A DNA stretch of 64,000 bases from NCBI GenBank assembly GCA_035627615.1, contig DASPLL010000031.1, positions 62,001 to 126,000 of the forward strand. Reading direction: 5' to 3'. Numbering within the stretch: position 1 is the first letter of the stretch; every line of letters begins with the position of its first letter. Source of the stretch: BRH-c25 sp035627615 (GTDB lineage Bacteria > Bacillota > Clostridia > Lutisporales > Lutisporaceae). The notes beneath the pieces were generated by a model. The model was not told the origin of the DNA and ran no database searches. It saw only the letters and a program-made list of their open reading frames with translations. The position numbers and the translations under genes were made by a program. Shown here in pieces: positions 51,777-60,920 of this stretch.

Positions 51777-52055
51777 TTGGATTTCTATAAGTTAAAGGAT
51801 ACAAAGAAGGGTCTTGTAATATCAATAGCTTGTGGGATCATGGAGAGATTATTTATGATGTGCGGGAAGTCTTATCTCAATAATGATATGGACGTAACGT
51901 CCAGTAAACCTGAAGTGAAAAAACAGCTCAGATGTGCTATATCCGGCTGTTTTGACAAGGATAATATCTGTTGTAAAGCATGTGATATAAAGAAATGCCG
52001 TTATAAATGCAATTTCATTGATAAGGAAGTATGTGAGCACCAATACATAAAATAA
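51777..52055 (+). CDS. Small Cys-rich protein
   Basis: 92-aa protein from a TTG with GAGGTGG about 6 nt upstream. The C-terminal half has nine Cys (C-x4-C-x6-CC-x2-C-x4-C-x3-C, then C-x6-C), which suggests metal or Fe-S binding. The N-terminal half has a short hydrophobic helix (GLVISIACGIMERLFMMCG). No family recognised. Its promoter carries the TGGAC palindrome and a second copy (51889-51903) lies inside the gene. Divergent from the XRE gene. Confidence 0.7.
   Translation: MDFYKLKDTKKGLVISIACGIMERLFMMCGKSYLNNDMDVTSSKPEVKKQLRCAISGCFDKDNICCKACDIKKCRYKCNFIDKEVCEHQYIK
51889..51903. promoter_or_regulatory. Intragenic TGGAC-N5-GTCCA palindrome
   Basis: TGGACGTAACGTCCA, a second full copy of the palindrome in the promoter, 186 bp downstream with the same 5-bp spacer. 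It suggests a second operator, possibly for looping. Confidence 0.6.
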
Positions 52056-52377
52056 TATGCTTTTCCGATTAGGCTTTTCAATTTGCTCTTCAACGCCTGT
52101 GGATATGTGGATAACTTTTTAAAAATTTATAAAATCATATAAAAAACACAAAAACACCTTTGGAGTTTATAGTACTCTGAGATGATTTTGTGTTTTTGAT
52201 TATTAGAGCTGCAGCATACTTGTTTATAATAAAGTGGCATGGTACAAAGGAAAACGTCGAAAGATGCAGAAATATGAAATATATGCACTCCTTATATTGA
52301 AACGGATTTAGTATTTTTTAGGAGCAATATAAATACCATATAAGTAGAATAATTTATGGAAAGTAGGTTTGCAGCAA
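52056..52377 (+). other. Intergenic region with terminator-like hairpin
   Basis: AAAAACACAAAA (52142-52153) pairs with TTTTGTGTTTTT (52186-52197), followed by GATT. It probably ends the Cys-rich gene transcript. The rest is AT-rich leader for the MBL gene; nothing else is seen. Confidence 0.6.
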
Positions 52378-53463
52378 ATGAAGAATTACAGGCTATTGGC
52401 ACTGCTGCTCATTATGGTTTTGTGCCTGGGAGCTGTCGCCTGCAGCAGCCGGGAAGCGGCGGGAGCCGTTGTAAATGCAGTCGGCGGGCAGTTACTCAGG
52501 GTGCATTTCATTGATGTGGGACAGGCGGATGCCATACTCATAGAGGGGCCAAAGGGTGAGAATATTGTTATTGATGCAGGAAACAATAACGACGGCGAAA
52601 AGGTGGTCAATTATATAAGAAATCAAGATATAAGTGAGCTTAAGGCAGTCATAGGCACACATCCCCATGAGGATCACATAGGAGGCCTGGATGCAGTTAT
52701 CAAGAGCTTTGACATTGATAAGGTTTATCTTCCCAAGGCTGTGCATACCACCGAAAGCTTCAGGGATGTACTAAGGGCAGTCAGTGACAGGGGTATAAAG
52801 GTTGCAACGGCCGCCAAGGGAGTGAGCTTACCTCTGGTTGGAATGACCGCTGAGTTCGTAGGCCCGGTAAGTTCGAAGTACGATAACCTGAACGATCATA
52901 GTGCAGTGCTGAAGCTGACATACGGAGAGACCGGCTTTCTTTTTCAGGGAGATGCGGAAGAGGAAAGCGAGAAGGATATTCTGGAAAACGATGCAGGCAG
53001 CAAGCTCAGGGCTGATGTGCTGAAGCTGGGACACCATGGAAGCTCCAGTTCTACGACGCCGGAGTATCTGGAGGAGGTAAAGCCGGAATATGCGGTGATA
53101 ACGGCGGGCAAAGGAAATGACTATGGGCATCCCCACAAGGAGACAATGGAGCTTCTGAAGGACAAGGGTATTGTTGTTTACAGGACTGATGAGCAAGGGA
53201 CAATCATTGCAGAAAGTGATGGAGAAAACATAAAATTCAATGTAGATCCGGGAAGCTTTGAATATGGTCCGGAAAATTCAACTGCTCTCAAGCTATACAC
53301 AGATTCTGCCGGAAACGGAGTTATAAAGGGAAACATAAACAGCAAGGGAGAGAAAATATATCATCTTCCGGGGGGAGCATACTATGACAGGACTGTCCCG
53401 GAGAAGTGGTTCAAGACCGAACAGGAGGCACGGGCCGGCGGCTTCAAGCCTTCAAGTAAATAG
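52378..53463 (+). CDS. ComEC-like metallo-beta-lactamase-fold lipoprotein
   Basis: 361-aa secreted MBL-fold hydrolase similar to the C-terminal domain of ComEC. Lipoprotein signal with lipobox GAVAC (Cys near residue 22). Metal motif HPHEDHIGG, a later Asp in FQGDAEEESE and His in KLGHHGSSSS. The last about 65 residues form an added domain with a TYDRT-like tail. It would act outside the cell, possibly as a phosphodiesterase or nuclease. ATG at 52378; the in-frame TTG at 52369 is too near the putative site. Followed 11 bp later by a DUF3006 gene, a common pairing. Confidence 0.9.
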   Translation: MKNYRLLALLLIMVLCLGAVACSSREAAGAVVNAVGGQLLRVHFIDVGQADAILIEGPKGENIVIDAGNNNDGEKVVNYIRNQDISELKAVIGTHPHEDHIGGLDAVIKSFDIDKVYLPKAVHTTESFRDVLRAVSDRGIKVATAAKGVSLPLVGMTAEFVGPVSSKYDNLNDHSAVLKLTYGETGFLFQGDAEEESEKDILENDAGSKLRADVLKLGHHGSSSSTTPEYLEEVKPEYAVITAGKGNDYGHPHKETMELLKDKGIVVYRTDEQGTIIAESDGENIKFNVDPGSFEYGPENSTALKLYTDSAGNGVIKGNINSKGEKIYHLPGGAYYDRTVPEKWFKTEQEARAGGFKPSSK

Positions 53464-53474
53464 GAGGAAGAGTA

Positions 53475-53681
53475 ATGCGGTGTATTGTTGACAGATTAGA
53501 AGGGGACTATGCGGTTATAGAGTACCGCGACAGGGTGCTTAACCTTCCCAGGGTGTTTCTTCCCGCAGAAGCCCACGAGGGGGATGTTCTGGATATTATT
53601 GTCATACTTGATGATACCGAGACCTATAGGATTAAGACAGAGATAAACAAGCTCATAGAGGATGTTTGGGAAAATTCATAA
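53475..53681 (+). CDS. DUF3006 protein
   Basis: 68-aa protein of the DUF3006 family (MRCIVDRLEGDYAVIE opening; small beta-barrel-like). It typically follows ComEC-like MBL genes and is in the same operon here. Function unknown. ATG with AGGAGGAAGAG upstream. Confidence 0.85.
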   Translation: MRCIVDRLEGDYAVIEYRDRVLNLPRVFLPAEAHEGDVLDIIVILDDTETYRIKTEINKLIEDVWENS

Positions 53682-53697
53682 ACCTTTTGTATTCATG

Positions 53698-53729
53698 ATA
53701 AAGCATATATTTACAAATATATGCTTTAT
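53698..53729 (+). terminator. Hairpin after DUF3006 gene
   Basis: Perfect 14-bp AT-rich stem, ATAAAGCATATATT with AATATATGCTTTAT, 4-nt loop. No long U-run follows; probably the end of the MBL-DUF3006 transcript. Confidence 0.6.
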
Positions 53730-53732
53730 ACA

Positions 53733-53762
53733 TTGACAAACTAGGTATATAGTTTATATAAT
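53733..53762 (+). promoter_or_regulatory. PadR-gene promoter with palindromic operator
   Basis: TTGACA (53733-53738), 18 bp, TATAAT (53757-53762). The spacer is the palindrome AACTA-GGTATA-TAGTT (53739-53754), as expected for an autoregulated PadR promoter. Confidence 0.75.
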
Positions 53763-53789
53763 AGTTTTATAGAAGGGAGGAGGATTATA

Positions 53790-54128
53790 TTGCCTCTAAA
53801 AAATGACATAAAGGGAAATATGAATCTTATTATCCTGTCTTCTCTTACCGATGGCGATAAGTACGGGTACGAGATTACAAAGAAAATATACAGCATAACC
53901 GATGGAGCGATACAGCTCAAGGAAGGAAGTCTTTATCCCGCGCTGCACAAGCTTGAGAAGCAGGGACTGGTTGAAGGCTATTGGGCCAAACAGGAGCCGG
54001 GGAAGCCCGACAGGAAATACTACAGAATTACAGGCAGCGGCCTCAAGGCAATAGAACAGGGAAAAGAAGACTGGAAGTTTCTTATGAATATGATGAGGAG
54101 AGTTATCTATGGAGAAGAAACTAACTGA
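53790..54128 (+). CDS. PadR-family transcriptional regulator
   Basis: 112-aa winged-HTH repressor with the family segments GYEITKKIYS and LKEGSLYPALHKLEKQGLVE. The start is TTG with GGGAGGAGG 6 nt upstream. It overlaps the following HAAS-like gene by 20 bp, so the two are translated together. Confidence 0.93.
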   Translation: MPLKNDIKGNMNLIILSSLTDGDKYGYEITKKIYSITDGAIQLKEGSLYPALHKLEKQGLVEGYWAKQEPGKPDRKYYRITGSGLKAIEQGKEDWKFLMNMMRRVIYGEETN

Positions 54129-54426
54129 TTTTGAAGGTTATGTGGAAGTTCTGGCCCGGGAGCTCAACATGGACGCCAGCTACAAGGAAAGCATATGTGA
54201 AGAAATAAAACAGAACCTGTATGATAAATACAGCGAGCTTTTAATTAAGGGGCATGGTCTTGATTCCAGTGTTGCAGATACCCTTGGCAGCTTTGAAGAT
54301 CCAAAGAAATTGGCAGTTATGTTCAATAAGCTTTATGGCAGGAACAGCAATACAGTATTTTCGGGCAAGGGCAAGGTACTGCTTGTAATTATTTCTGCAA
54401 CTCTTTTAATAGCATTGTCAGTATAA
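54109..54426 (+). CDS. HAAS/DUF1700-like membrane protein
   Basis: 105-aa partner of the PadR regulator. The N-terminal 75 residues form the helical HAAS-like module (Y-x-E-x-L-x-x-L and SFEDPKKLA-type segment), followed by one membrane helix (VLLVIISATLLIALSV). Such proteins are commonly encoded directly after PadR and may sense a membrane signal. It lacks the longer membrane part seen in many relatives. Confidence 0.82.
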   Translation: MEKKLTDFEGYVEVLARELNMDASYKESICEEIKQNLYDKYSELLIKGHGLDSSVADTLGSFEDPKKLAVMFNKLYGRNSNTVFSGKGKVLLVIISATLLIALSV

Positions 54427-54446
54427 TCCAAGGAAGCGAGGCATTT

Positions 54447-55385
54447 ATGGGAAAGGTAATAATTGCAGGTTCAGCTCTTATAGAAGGGTTGATGATGATT
54501 GGCCGCAGTAACGCAGCAATAGCCATCCGAAAACCTGAAGGCGACATCCATTTGGAAAAGAGATGCTATACAAGGAGCGGTCAGGTTTACAAAATACCAA
54601 TAATACGTGGAGTTTTCAGTTTTATCTGGCAGATGATTTTGGTCACAAAGGCTATGATGTTTTCTGCGAGTTTTTTTGATCTGGAGGAGGAAGGGAATGA
54701 ATCCGGCATAGACCGGTTCCTGGATAAGCTATTTGGAGAAAAGCTGAAGGATGTTATTGTATATTTTTCTCTTTCCCTTTCATTGGCCTTCAGTATAGGC
54801 TTGTTCATACTGCTACCCAATTTACTGGCAGGGCTTTTGAAGCTGGATAACAGTACATATATGGGAGTAATATACTACAATCTCTTTGAAGGAGTTCTCC
54901 GAATTTCTCTGTTTATCGGCTATCTGACCATCGCTTCCAGAGCGAAGGATATAAAGCGTGTGTGGGAGTACCATGGAGCCGAGCACAAAACAATCAACTG
55001 CTATGAGCATGGCGAAGAGCTGACTGTGGATAACGTAATGAAACACTCTGCAAAAAATCCGCGGTGCGGTACATCATACATGTTTTTTGTTCTTTTGGTC
55101 AGCATACTGTTTTTCTCCTTTATAGGCTGGTACAGTATCTGGATGAATATAATTATAAGGCTTATGCTTATACCTTTTGTCGCAGGACTGTCTTTTGAGC
55201 TTTTCATACTCGCAGGCAAAGGAGATTCCAAGCTGGCGGAAATAATATGCATCCCGGGAATGCTGCTTCAGAGGCTTACTACAAAGGAGCCTGACAAGCA
55301 GCAGATAGAGGTTGCGATAGAGGCCTTCAATGCAGTGCTGCTTGTAGAGGAAGAAAATAGTATTAATAAATGTGCAGCACTTTAA
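54447..55385 (+). CDS. DUF1385 (YqhQ-like) membrane protein
   Basis: 312-aa membrane protein with about five helices and the family hallmarks IEGLMMIG at the N-terminus, YHGAEHKTINCYE and NPRCGTSYMF. The conserved His, Glu and Cys suggest a metal or catalytic site, but the function is unknown. ATG after GGAAGCGAGG. It lies 20 bp after the HAAS-like gene, probably in the PadR operon. Confidence 0.9.
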   Translation: MGKVIIAGSALIEGLMMIGRSNAAIAIRKPEGDIHLEKRCYTRSGQVYKIPIIRGVFSFIWQMILVTKAMMFSASFFDLEEEGNESGIDRFLDKLFGEKLKDVIVYFSLSLSLAFSIGLFILLPNLLAGLLKLDNSTYMGVIYYNLFEGVLRISLFIGYLTIASRAKDIKRVWEYHGAEHKTINCYEHGEELTVDNVMKHSAKNPRCGTSYMFFVLLVSILFFSFIGWYSIWMNIIIRLMLIPFVAGLSFELFILAGKGDSKLAEIICIPGMLLQRLTTKEPDKQQIEVAIEAFNAVLLVEEENSINKCAAL

Positions 55386-55424
55386 TATCCTCCGGTGTCT
55401 TTATAAGTGAGGAGGAGGAATAAA

Positions 55425-55845
55425 GTGAAAGCAATTGCAAGGCTTCCGCTGCATTATAGGGAGGTAATAATCCTTATCTTTTAACGAAGTTTCAGCCCAG
55501 ATAATAGACAACGGATTCAATCCTCCCGGGGATGTGATGGTACTGAAAGCAGCTGCAAAGGATGAGGAAAGCCTGAAAAAAGTTCTGGATGAAATTGTGA
55601 AAGCACGGTACAAGGACTAAGAATTTGAAAAATATGAACTGCAATCTGTTGTACTTGCTCCCCGGTCTCCAGGCGGCTGGAAGGATATAATCAGGACGAA
55701 CACCTCTGAAAAGGTATATCAGAATACCTGGATCGTACAATTGTATTTCCCGGATATGGCACAATTAAGCGCAAGCATGTCCCAGGGACAGTTGTTTGTA
55801 GCCAAGACCAAAGCAGGCTGGGTTGTCTGGTCGCAGTATCATTAA
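55425..55845 (+). pseudogene. Remnant of sigma-factor start and secreted/anti-sigma-like protein
   Basis: After GGAGGAGG and GTG (55425), the first 19 codons read IARLPLHYREVIILIF, like region 4 of an ECF sigma factor, and stop at 55482. In a neighbouring frame, an open stretch follows (DNGFNPPGDVMVLKAAAK) to an in-frame TAA at 55618-55620, and the same frame then continues (FEKYELQSVVLAPRSPGGWK, ending WVVWSQYH) to TAA 55845. Pieces of at least two genes seem fused by deletion. The second protein looks like an extracytoplasmic domain. Confidence 0.6.
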
Positions 55846-55851
55846 TTATAA

Positions 55852-55890
55852 AACCGGTCTAGTATTTCATTTGACCGGTTCTTTCATTCA
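55852..55890. terminator. Hairpin between pseudogene and alpha/beta hydrolase
   Basis: AACCGGTC (55852-55859) with GACCGGTT (55873-55880), followed by CTTTCATT. Right arm abuts the end of the minus-strand gene. Confidence 0.6.
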
Positions 55891-56786
55891 CATCCGATTT
55901 CATACAGGAATTCCCCGACCTGCCTGTCGTATTCCTCCCTGTTCTTTGCCACTGCTTCAGCATGTCTCGCATCGGGTGCAAGGTACAGCTTCTTTATCCC
56001 CTTCTTGCTGTTGTACATATCTATACTCATCTGGGCAGGTATATACAGGTCCTCCTTTCCATGGACGAAGAGTACGGGAGTATCCGCATCGGCTATATCC
56101 CTTATTGGAGATACGTCTGAGAAGCGCATCCCTGCACGCAGCCTTACAAATAGTCCGGTAATCTGCATTGCAGGAAACGGGGGCAGCTTGAATTCCACCC
56201 TGAGCCTGTAGCTGAAGAGCCTCATCAGGTCGGAGAAGGAGCAATCCGCTATGCAGAAGGCAATCCGGGGGTCTATGGCAATATTCTGCAGGGCAATGGC
56301 AGCTCCCATGGATTCCCCATGGATTCCTACCAGGCAGTCGCTTCCACATTTCCCGAAAACCCAGTCAGTACATGCCATGAGGTCATATTTTTCATAATAT
56401 CCGTAGGTCGTGTTCCTTCCACCGCTGTTTCCGTGGTTCCTGTGGTCATACAGCAGTACGTTATAACCCCGCTCCATGAACATTTCCATGTATTTTACCG
56501 AGCCAAAAATCGTATAGGTTATGCCATGGCAGATTATCACTGTTTTCTTTGAACTGCCATTGGGAAAGTAATATCCGTGAAGCTCATAGCCATACCGGGA
56601 GCTTATGCGCACCTCTTCCCTGGAAAGCCTGTCGAAGGACTCCCAACTCATATTCCCCTTTTCACATTCCTTTTGCAGTACAGTCTCACGGCTTTTTGTG
56701 CGCGGGTAAATAACAATGCCTGAAAAGTAGAAGCCGCAGACTGTAGATATCGCCAGCAGCAAGGGCAATATAGCATACCATTGCAT
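55884..56786 (-). CDS. Alpha/beta hydrolase, membrane-anchored
   Basis: About 300-aa hydrolase with an N-terminal membrane helix (residues 3-25) and the catalytic triad Ser in GESMG, Asp in GKEDLYIP and His in DARHAEA. HGITYTIFGS and YDHRNHGNSGG are the oxyanion-hole and early-strand motifs. It resembles the BAAT/YqkD-like extracellular or membrane-side hydrolases. ATG at 56786 is preferred, with AGGGGG 7 nt upstream; the ATG at 56792 sits only 1 nt from that site. Substrate unknown. Confidence 0.87.
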   Translation of the reverse strand: MQWYAILPLLLAISTVCGFYFSGIVIYPRTKSRETVLQKECEKGNMSWESFDRLSREEVRISSRYGYELHGYYFPNGSSKKTVIICHGITYTIFGSVKYMEMFMERGYNVLLYDHRNHGNSGGRNTTYGYYEKYDLMACTDWVFGKCGSDCLVGIHGESMGAAIALQNIAIDPRIAFCIADCSFSDLMRLFSYRLRVEFKLPPFPAMQITGLFVRLRAGMRFSDVSPIRDIADADTPVLFVHGKEDLYIPAQMSIDMYNSKKGIKKLYLAPDARHAEAVAKNREEYDRQVGEFLYEIGCE

Positions 56787-57042
56787 AGTCATACCCCCTG
56801 TTTTCTAAATGATTTCATTATACCAAAAACGGAAGAGCTAAACAAACTGCCTGCACAAGGACTCAACAGAACATTAGCATGTACCGATGTGGAAAAAGGT
56901 CAAAAAAAAGGAAAAAAGGTCAAATTAGCTTGAAGAAGTTAGAATATTCATATAAAATAATCGTATAATAGGTCTTTTCAAACCACTGATTTTCAAAAAT
57001 GGTTATCTATATATACTATTCCATTTGAAGGGGGAGATATGT

Positions 57043-58623
57043 TTGTTTAGAAACAATGGCAGATCGAATTCCATGTCGATATATGGATATCTGAGAAAGA
57101 CCCTGTTGGTTGTCCTGCCTCTTGCCGCACTCATTTCTTTAGTCACAGGGAGACTTATAGGCATCGATAAGGAGAAATTGATATACTATCTTATTTCCAA
57201 CACCTGTATAGCACTGATCATAGTATTGCTTGCCAGTACCAGGAATTTCTTAAGATATGTCAAACCCTCGATCTCATTTATAGATGTTCTGGAGAAGGTT
57301 ATCAAGGAACATGATCTGACAAGCAGGATGGAGGATACATCCAGGGGTGAAATAGGTGAAATGCAAAGGTATTTCAATATGTTTGCGGATGATATCCAGT
57401 CTGCCATGAAAAATATCAGTTTCACTACTACCGAGTTGAACGATGCATCTTCCGATCTGTCGGAAATAACCGGCACAATAACAGAAACTCTGGAAGCGAC
57501 AAATATCAAGGCGGATACTATCAATTCCACACTGGAAGAAATCGCTTCAAACCTGGAGGAGACGGCATCAGCACTCACCGATACAAGCAGTAAAGTGGAG
57601 GCAGTTACAGACAGGGCGGCAGGAATGTCGCAAATGGCGGAGAATCTGGCAGCCGTTTCAGAGCAGACTTCTGCGGCGGTCAATCAGGTAACCGGAATAG
57701 CAGCACAGATCTCTGACAGTATAAACAGCGTTTCCAGCTCGACAAGGGAAGTATCCTACTCTATTAACAGTGTTGCAGCAGCAGTAAAGGAAATAAATAT
57801 TTCATTGAACGAGATCAGTAAGAATTGTGCGAGATCCATTCATATAACCTCCGATGCTGAAGAAAATGCAAAGGACACCAATAACATAATTGAAAGGCTT
57901 AATAATTCCTCGAAGCAGATCGGGAAGATAGTAAATGTGATAAATGACATTGCAGATCAGACCAACATGCTGGCTCTGAATGCGGCTATAGAAGCCGCAG
58001 GAGCAGGGGAAGCCGGCAAGGGATTTGCTGTTGTCGCAAATGAAGTGAAGGAGCTGGCAAAGCAGACCGCTGAAGCTACAGATGAAATAGGTGAGCAGAT
58101 CGAGACAATGCAGGCCAATATGTCAGGGGCTGTGAAAGCGGTAACGACTATAAATGATGTGATAAAGGAAATAACCACTATTACAAATACCATTGCAGCG
58201 GCAGTTACGGAACAGACGGCGATAACGGGAGAGATCTCAAATGCAGTACATAAAGCTGCTGAAAAGGCGGATTATATCACCAAGGATATCGGGGAAATAG
58301 CTTCCAATACACAAATTGTAACGGAAAACCTGGGCGAAGCCTCCTTAGGTGTAAAGGATCTGGCTGATTCCTCAAGGGAGTTTTCCATAAGTTCCGTTGA
58401 GATTACCGGCAACATTGAAGGAGTATTCAGAAGAATACGGGAAATAACCAGGGTTACAAGCGAAATATCATACGGCACAAACGAAATATCCAACAGTATG
58501 CAGGAAATAAGTTCTACAGCCAGTGAAATCGAAGCAGCTTCCCAAAAAACAGGCAGCTCTGCAAAAAGCCTTTCCGATATTGCACAAAAGTTTGATGCTT
58601 TGGTGAGACAGTATAGAATATGA
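57043..58623 (+). CDS. Chemoreceptor without extracellular sensor domain
   Basis: 526-aa membrane MCP. Two helices (VVLPLAALISLVTGRLIG and YLISNTCIALIIVLLAS) separated by only about 12 residues leave no room for a ligand-binding loop. A degenerate HAMP-like stretch and a full signalling rod follow, with the tip IADQTNMLALNAAIEAAGAG. The tip has AAGAG in place of the usual AARAG, shared with the next receptor. TTG at 57043 has AGGGGGAG 6 nt upstream. It starts the chemosensory cluster and may sense a membrane or internal signal. Confidence 0.9.
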   Translation: MFRNNGRSNSMSIYGYLRKTLLVVLPLAALISLVTGRLIGIDKEKLIYYLISNTCIALIIVLLASTRNFLRYVKPSISFIDVLEKVIKEHDLTSRMEDTSRGEIGEMQRYFNMFADDIQSAMKNISFTTTELNDASSDLSEITGTITETLEATNIKADTINSTLEEIASNLEETASALTDTSSKVEAVTDRAAGMSQMAENLAAVSEQTSAAVNQVTGIAAQISDSINSVSSSTREVSYSINSVAAAVKEINISLNEISKNCARSIHITSDAEENAKDTNNIIERLNNSSKQIGKIVNVINDIADQTNMLALNAAIEAAGAGEAGKGFAVVANEVKELAKQTAEATDEIGEQIETMQANMSGAVKAVTTINDVIKEITTITNTIAAAVTEQTAITGEISNAVHKAAEKADYITKDIGEIASNTQIVTENLGEASLGVKDLADSSREFSISSVEITGNIEGVFRRIREITRVTSEISYGTNEISNSMQEISSTASEIEAASQKTGSSAKSLSDIAQKFDALVRQYRI

Positions 58624-58676
58624 CCCTTCGAAAAGACATTCGAAAATCCATTAATATCAAATAGGGGGTAAGACAT

Positions 58677-60860
58677 ATGAAAAAAGTCATATTTGTCAAG
58701 GAAGAGAACTGCGTGGGATGCAACAAATGTATAAGGAATTGTCCGACTCTCGATGCAAATGTCTCATACGATTCAAACGGAGAAAACAAAGTAAGAATAA
58801 ATGATGAAAAATGCATACTGTGCGGAAAGTGTATAGAAGTATGCGAGCATGAAGCCAGGGACTATATGGATGATACCGGGCGTTTCTTTGAGGATCTGGA
58901 AAAAGGAAGGAAGATCTCCGTTATAGCAGCACCCTCTGTAAGAGTTAATTTCGCTGACTACCGGAATTTGTTCGGATTCTTGAAATCCAAGGGCGTCAAC
59001 GTTATATATGATGTATCCTTCGGCGCCGACATAACCACCTGGGCATATCTGAAGGCTATAAAAGAGATGCGTTTATCATCAGTAATAGCGCAGCCCTGCC
59101 CTGTGATAGTAAACTACATTGAGAAGTACAAGCCGGAGCTTATAAAGAGCCTTGCCCCTGTTCACAGCCCCATGATGTGCACGGCGGTATACCTGAAAAA
59201 GCATGCAAAGGTCAACAGTGAGATCGCATTCCTGTCACCATGCATTGGTAAGACTAATGAAATAAATGATGCAAATACACAAAACTATATACAGTACAAT
59301 GTAACCTACAGAAAACTGAAGGAGTATCTGGAGAAAAATAATATAAACCTCTCACACTATGACCGGCAGGATTTTGAAGATATAGGCTGCAGCCTCGGCT
59401 TCCTGTTCAGCAGGCCTGGAGGGCTCAGGGAAAATGTGGAGGCCAAAGTCAAGGGTGCTTGGGTAAGGCAGGTGGAAGGGCATGAGAGTGTATTCGGCTA
59501 TCTTGACGAATACAATGAAAGGATCAAAAACCATAAGGCAGTTCCGCTGCTGGTAGATATACTGAACTGTTCGAAAGGCTGTAATGTCGGTACTGGCACT
59601 ACCAGGGAAGCTGCTGTGGATGATATAGATATCAAGTTCAATGCCATGAAGACGCAGAAGCTTGCCGATAAAGGCAGCAAGCTGGTGACAAAAAAAATAG
59701 ACTGGCTATATAAGCATTTTGATAAAACCCTGAAGCTGGAGGATTTTGTAAGGCGTTACAACACCGGAATCAAGCTTGAGGAGCTTAAGGTGCCCACCGA
59801 ACAGCAGTTTGATGAGATTTTCTGCAAGATGCATAAGAATACAAAACGGGAGAGGGAGCTGAACTGTTCTGCCTGTGGGTACAATTCGTGCAAGGATATG
59901 GTTAAGGCGGTTTTTAACAATATTAATGATATATCCAACTGTATGGATTATAACAGGCATGAGATCAGCCTGGAGAGAAACGCTCTTGAGCTTAACAACA
60001 AAGAGCTTACGGATAAGAATGAAGAAGTGAACAATATGCTGGAGGAGGTCAGGAAGCTTAGTGATGAAAGGCTTAGAAGAGCACAGGAGACAGATGAGAT
60101 AATCAGGAAGCTTGCTTCAATCTCCGGAAGGACCTCTGACGGGATAGAGCAGATAAACTCATTGGTTGACGGTATAGCGCACAATACAAACAACGTATCG
60201 GCTTTTGCCAGGGATGTCTCCGGCTCTGTGAACAGCGTGGTGCATGCAATGAAGGAAATCAATATTTCCTTAAACGAAATAAGCCAGAACTGCGGTCGTT
60301 CCAAGAATATTACTGTAGATGCGGAAACAAAGGCCAAGGATACCAACAGGATTATTGAGACTCTTAATATGTCGTCAAAGCAGATTGGAAAGATTGTCAA
60401 AGTCATTAACGATATAGCAGACCAGACAAACATGCTGGCACTGAATGCGGCAATAGAGGCTGCAGGCGCCGGGGAAGCAGGCAAGGGATTTGCTGTGGTT
60501 GCAGGAGAAGTAAAGGAGCTTGCAAAGCAGACTGCTGAATCAACAGATGAAATAGGCCAACAGATCGAAGTGATGCAAAAGAATATGTCTGATGCTGTAA
60601 ATGCAATGGGAACGATAATGCAGGTCATTGATGAAATGACAAGTATAACAAATACAATTGCAGCAGCTGTAGCAGAACAATCTTCCGTATCAGGTAATAT
60701 TTCCAACGCAATAGTAGCAGCAGCAGAAAAAGTGAACCTGATCACCGAGAAAACCAGTGATATAGCCACAAGCTCAAATAATGCCGCCGAAAGTGTTTCT
60801 GCAGCTTCCATAGGTATTAAGGAACTGGCGGATACTGCATCAAAGCTGTCTGCAATATAG
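58677..60860 (+). CDS. [FeFe]-hydrogenase-like domain fused to chemoreceptor signalling domain
   Basis: 727-aa soluble protein. Residues 1-60 carry two [4Fe-4S] ferredoxin motifs (CVGCNKCIRNC, CILCGKCIEVC). The hydrogenase large-subunit-like domain (about 75-375) keeps the four H-cluster Cys: C141 in QPCPV (motif L1, second Cys only), C189 in SPCIGKTNE (L2), and C298/C302 in NCSKGC (L3). The proton-transfer Cys of L1 is replaced by Pro. A further Cys-rich module (CSACGYNSCKDM) follows, then a coiled coil and the MCP rod with IADQTNMLALNAAIEAAGAG. There is no membrane helix. This looks like an H2- or redox-sensing receptor (sensory HydS-type) reporting to the CheA encoded next. Confidence 0.92.
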   Translation: MKKVIFVKEENCVGCNKCIRNCPTLDANVSYDSNGENKVRINDEKCILCGKCIEVCEHEARDYMDDTGRFFEDLEKGRKISVIAAPSVRVNFADYRNLFGFLKSKGVNVIYDVSFGADITTWAYLKAIKEMRLSSVIAQPCPVIVNYIEKYKPELIKSLAPVHSPMMCTAVYLKKHAKVNSEIAFLSPCIGKTNEINDANTQNYIQYNVTYRKLKEYLEKNNINLSHYDRQDFEDIGCSLGFLFSRPGGLRENVEAKVKGAWVRQVEGHESVFGYLDEYNERIKNHKAVPLLVDILNCSKGCNVGTGTTREAAVDDIDIKFNAMKTQKLADKGSKLVTKKIDWLYKHFDKTLKLEDFVRRYNTGIKLEELKVPTEQQFDEIFCKMHKNTKRERELNCSACGYNSCKDMVKAVFNNINDISNCMDYNRHEISLERNALELNNKELTDKNEEVNNMLEEVRKLSDERLRRAQETDEIIRKLASISGRTSDGIEQINSLVDGIAHNTNNVSAFARDVSGSVNSVVHAMKEINISLNEISQNCGRSKNITVDAETKAKDTNRIIETLNMSSKQIGKIVKVINDIADQTNMLALNAAIEAAGAGEAGKGFAVVAGEVKELAKQTAESTDEIGQQIEVMQKNMSDAVNAMGTIMQVIDEMTSITNTIAAAVAEQSSVSGNISNAIVAAAEKVNLITEKTSDIATSSNNAAESVSAASIGIKELADTASKLSAI

Positions 60861-60920
60861 AATTACACTGGAGTGCCTGATTTTCAGTAAAGAGTTTCAA
60901 TAAAAAGAGGTGATGGTACG

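Noticed and set aside
59948..60811. 287-codon open frame on the minus strand
   Set aside because: Antisense of the receptor rod; Ser/Ala/Ile-rich translation typical of the complement of MCP genes.
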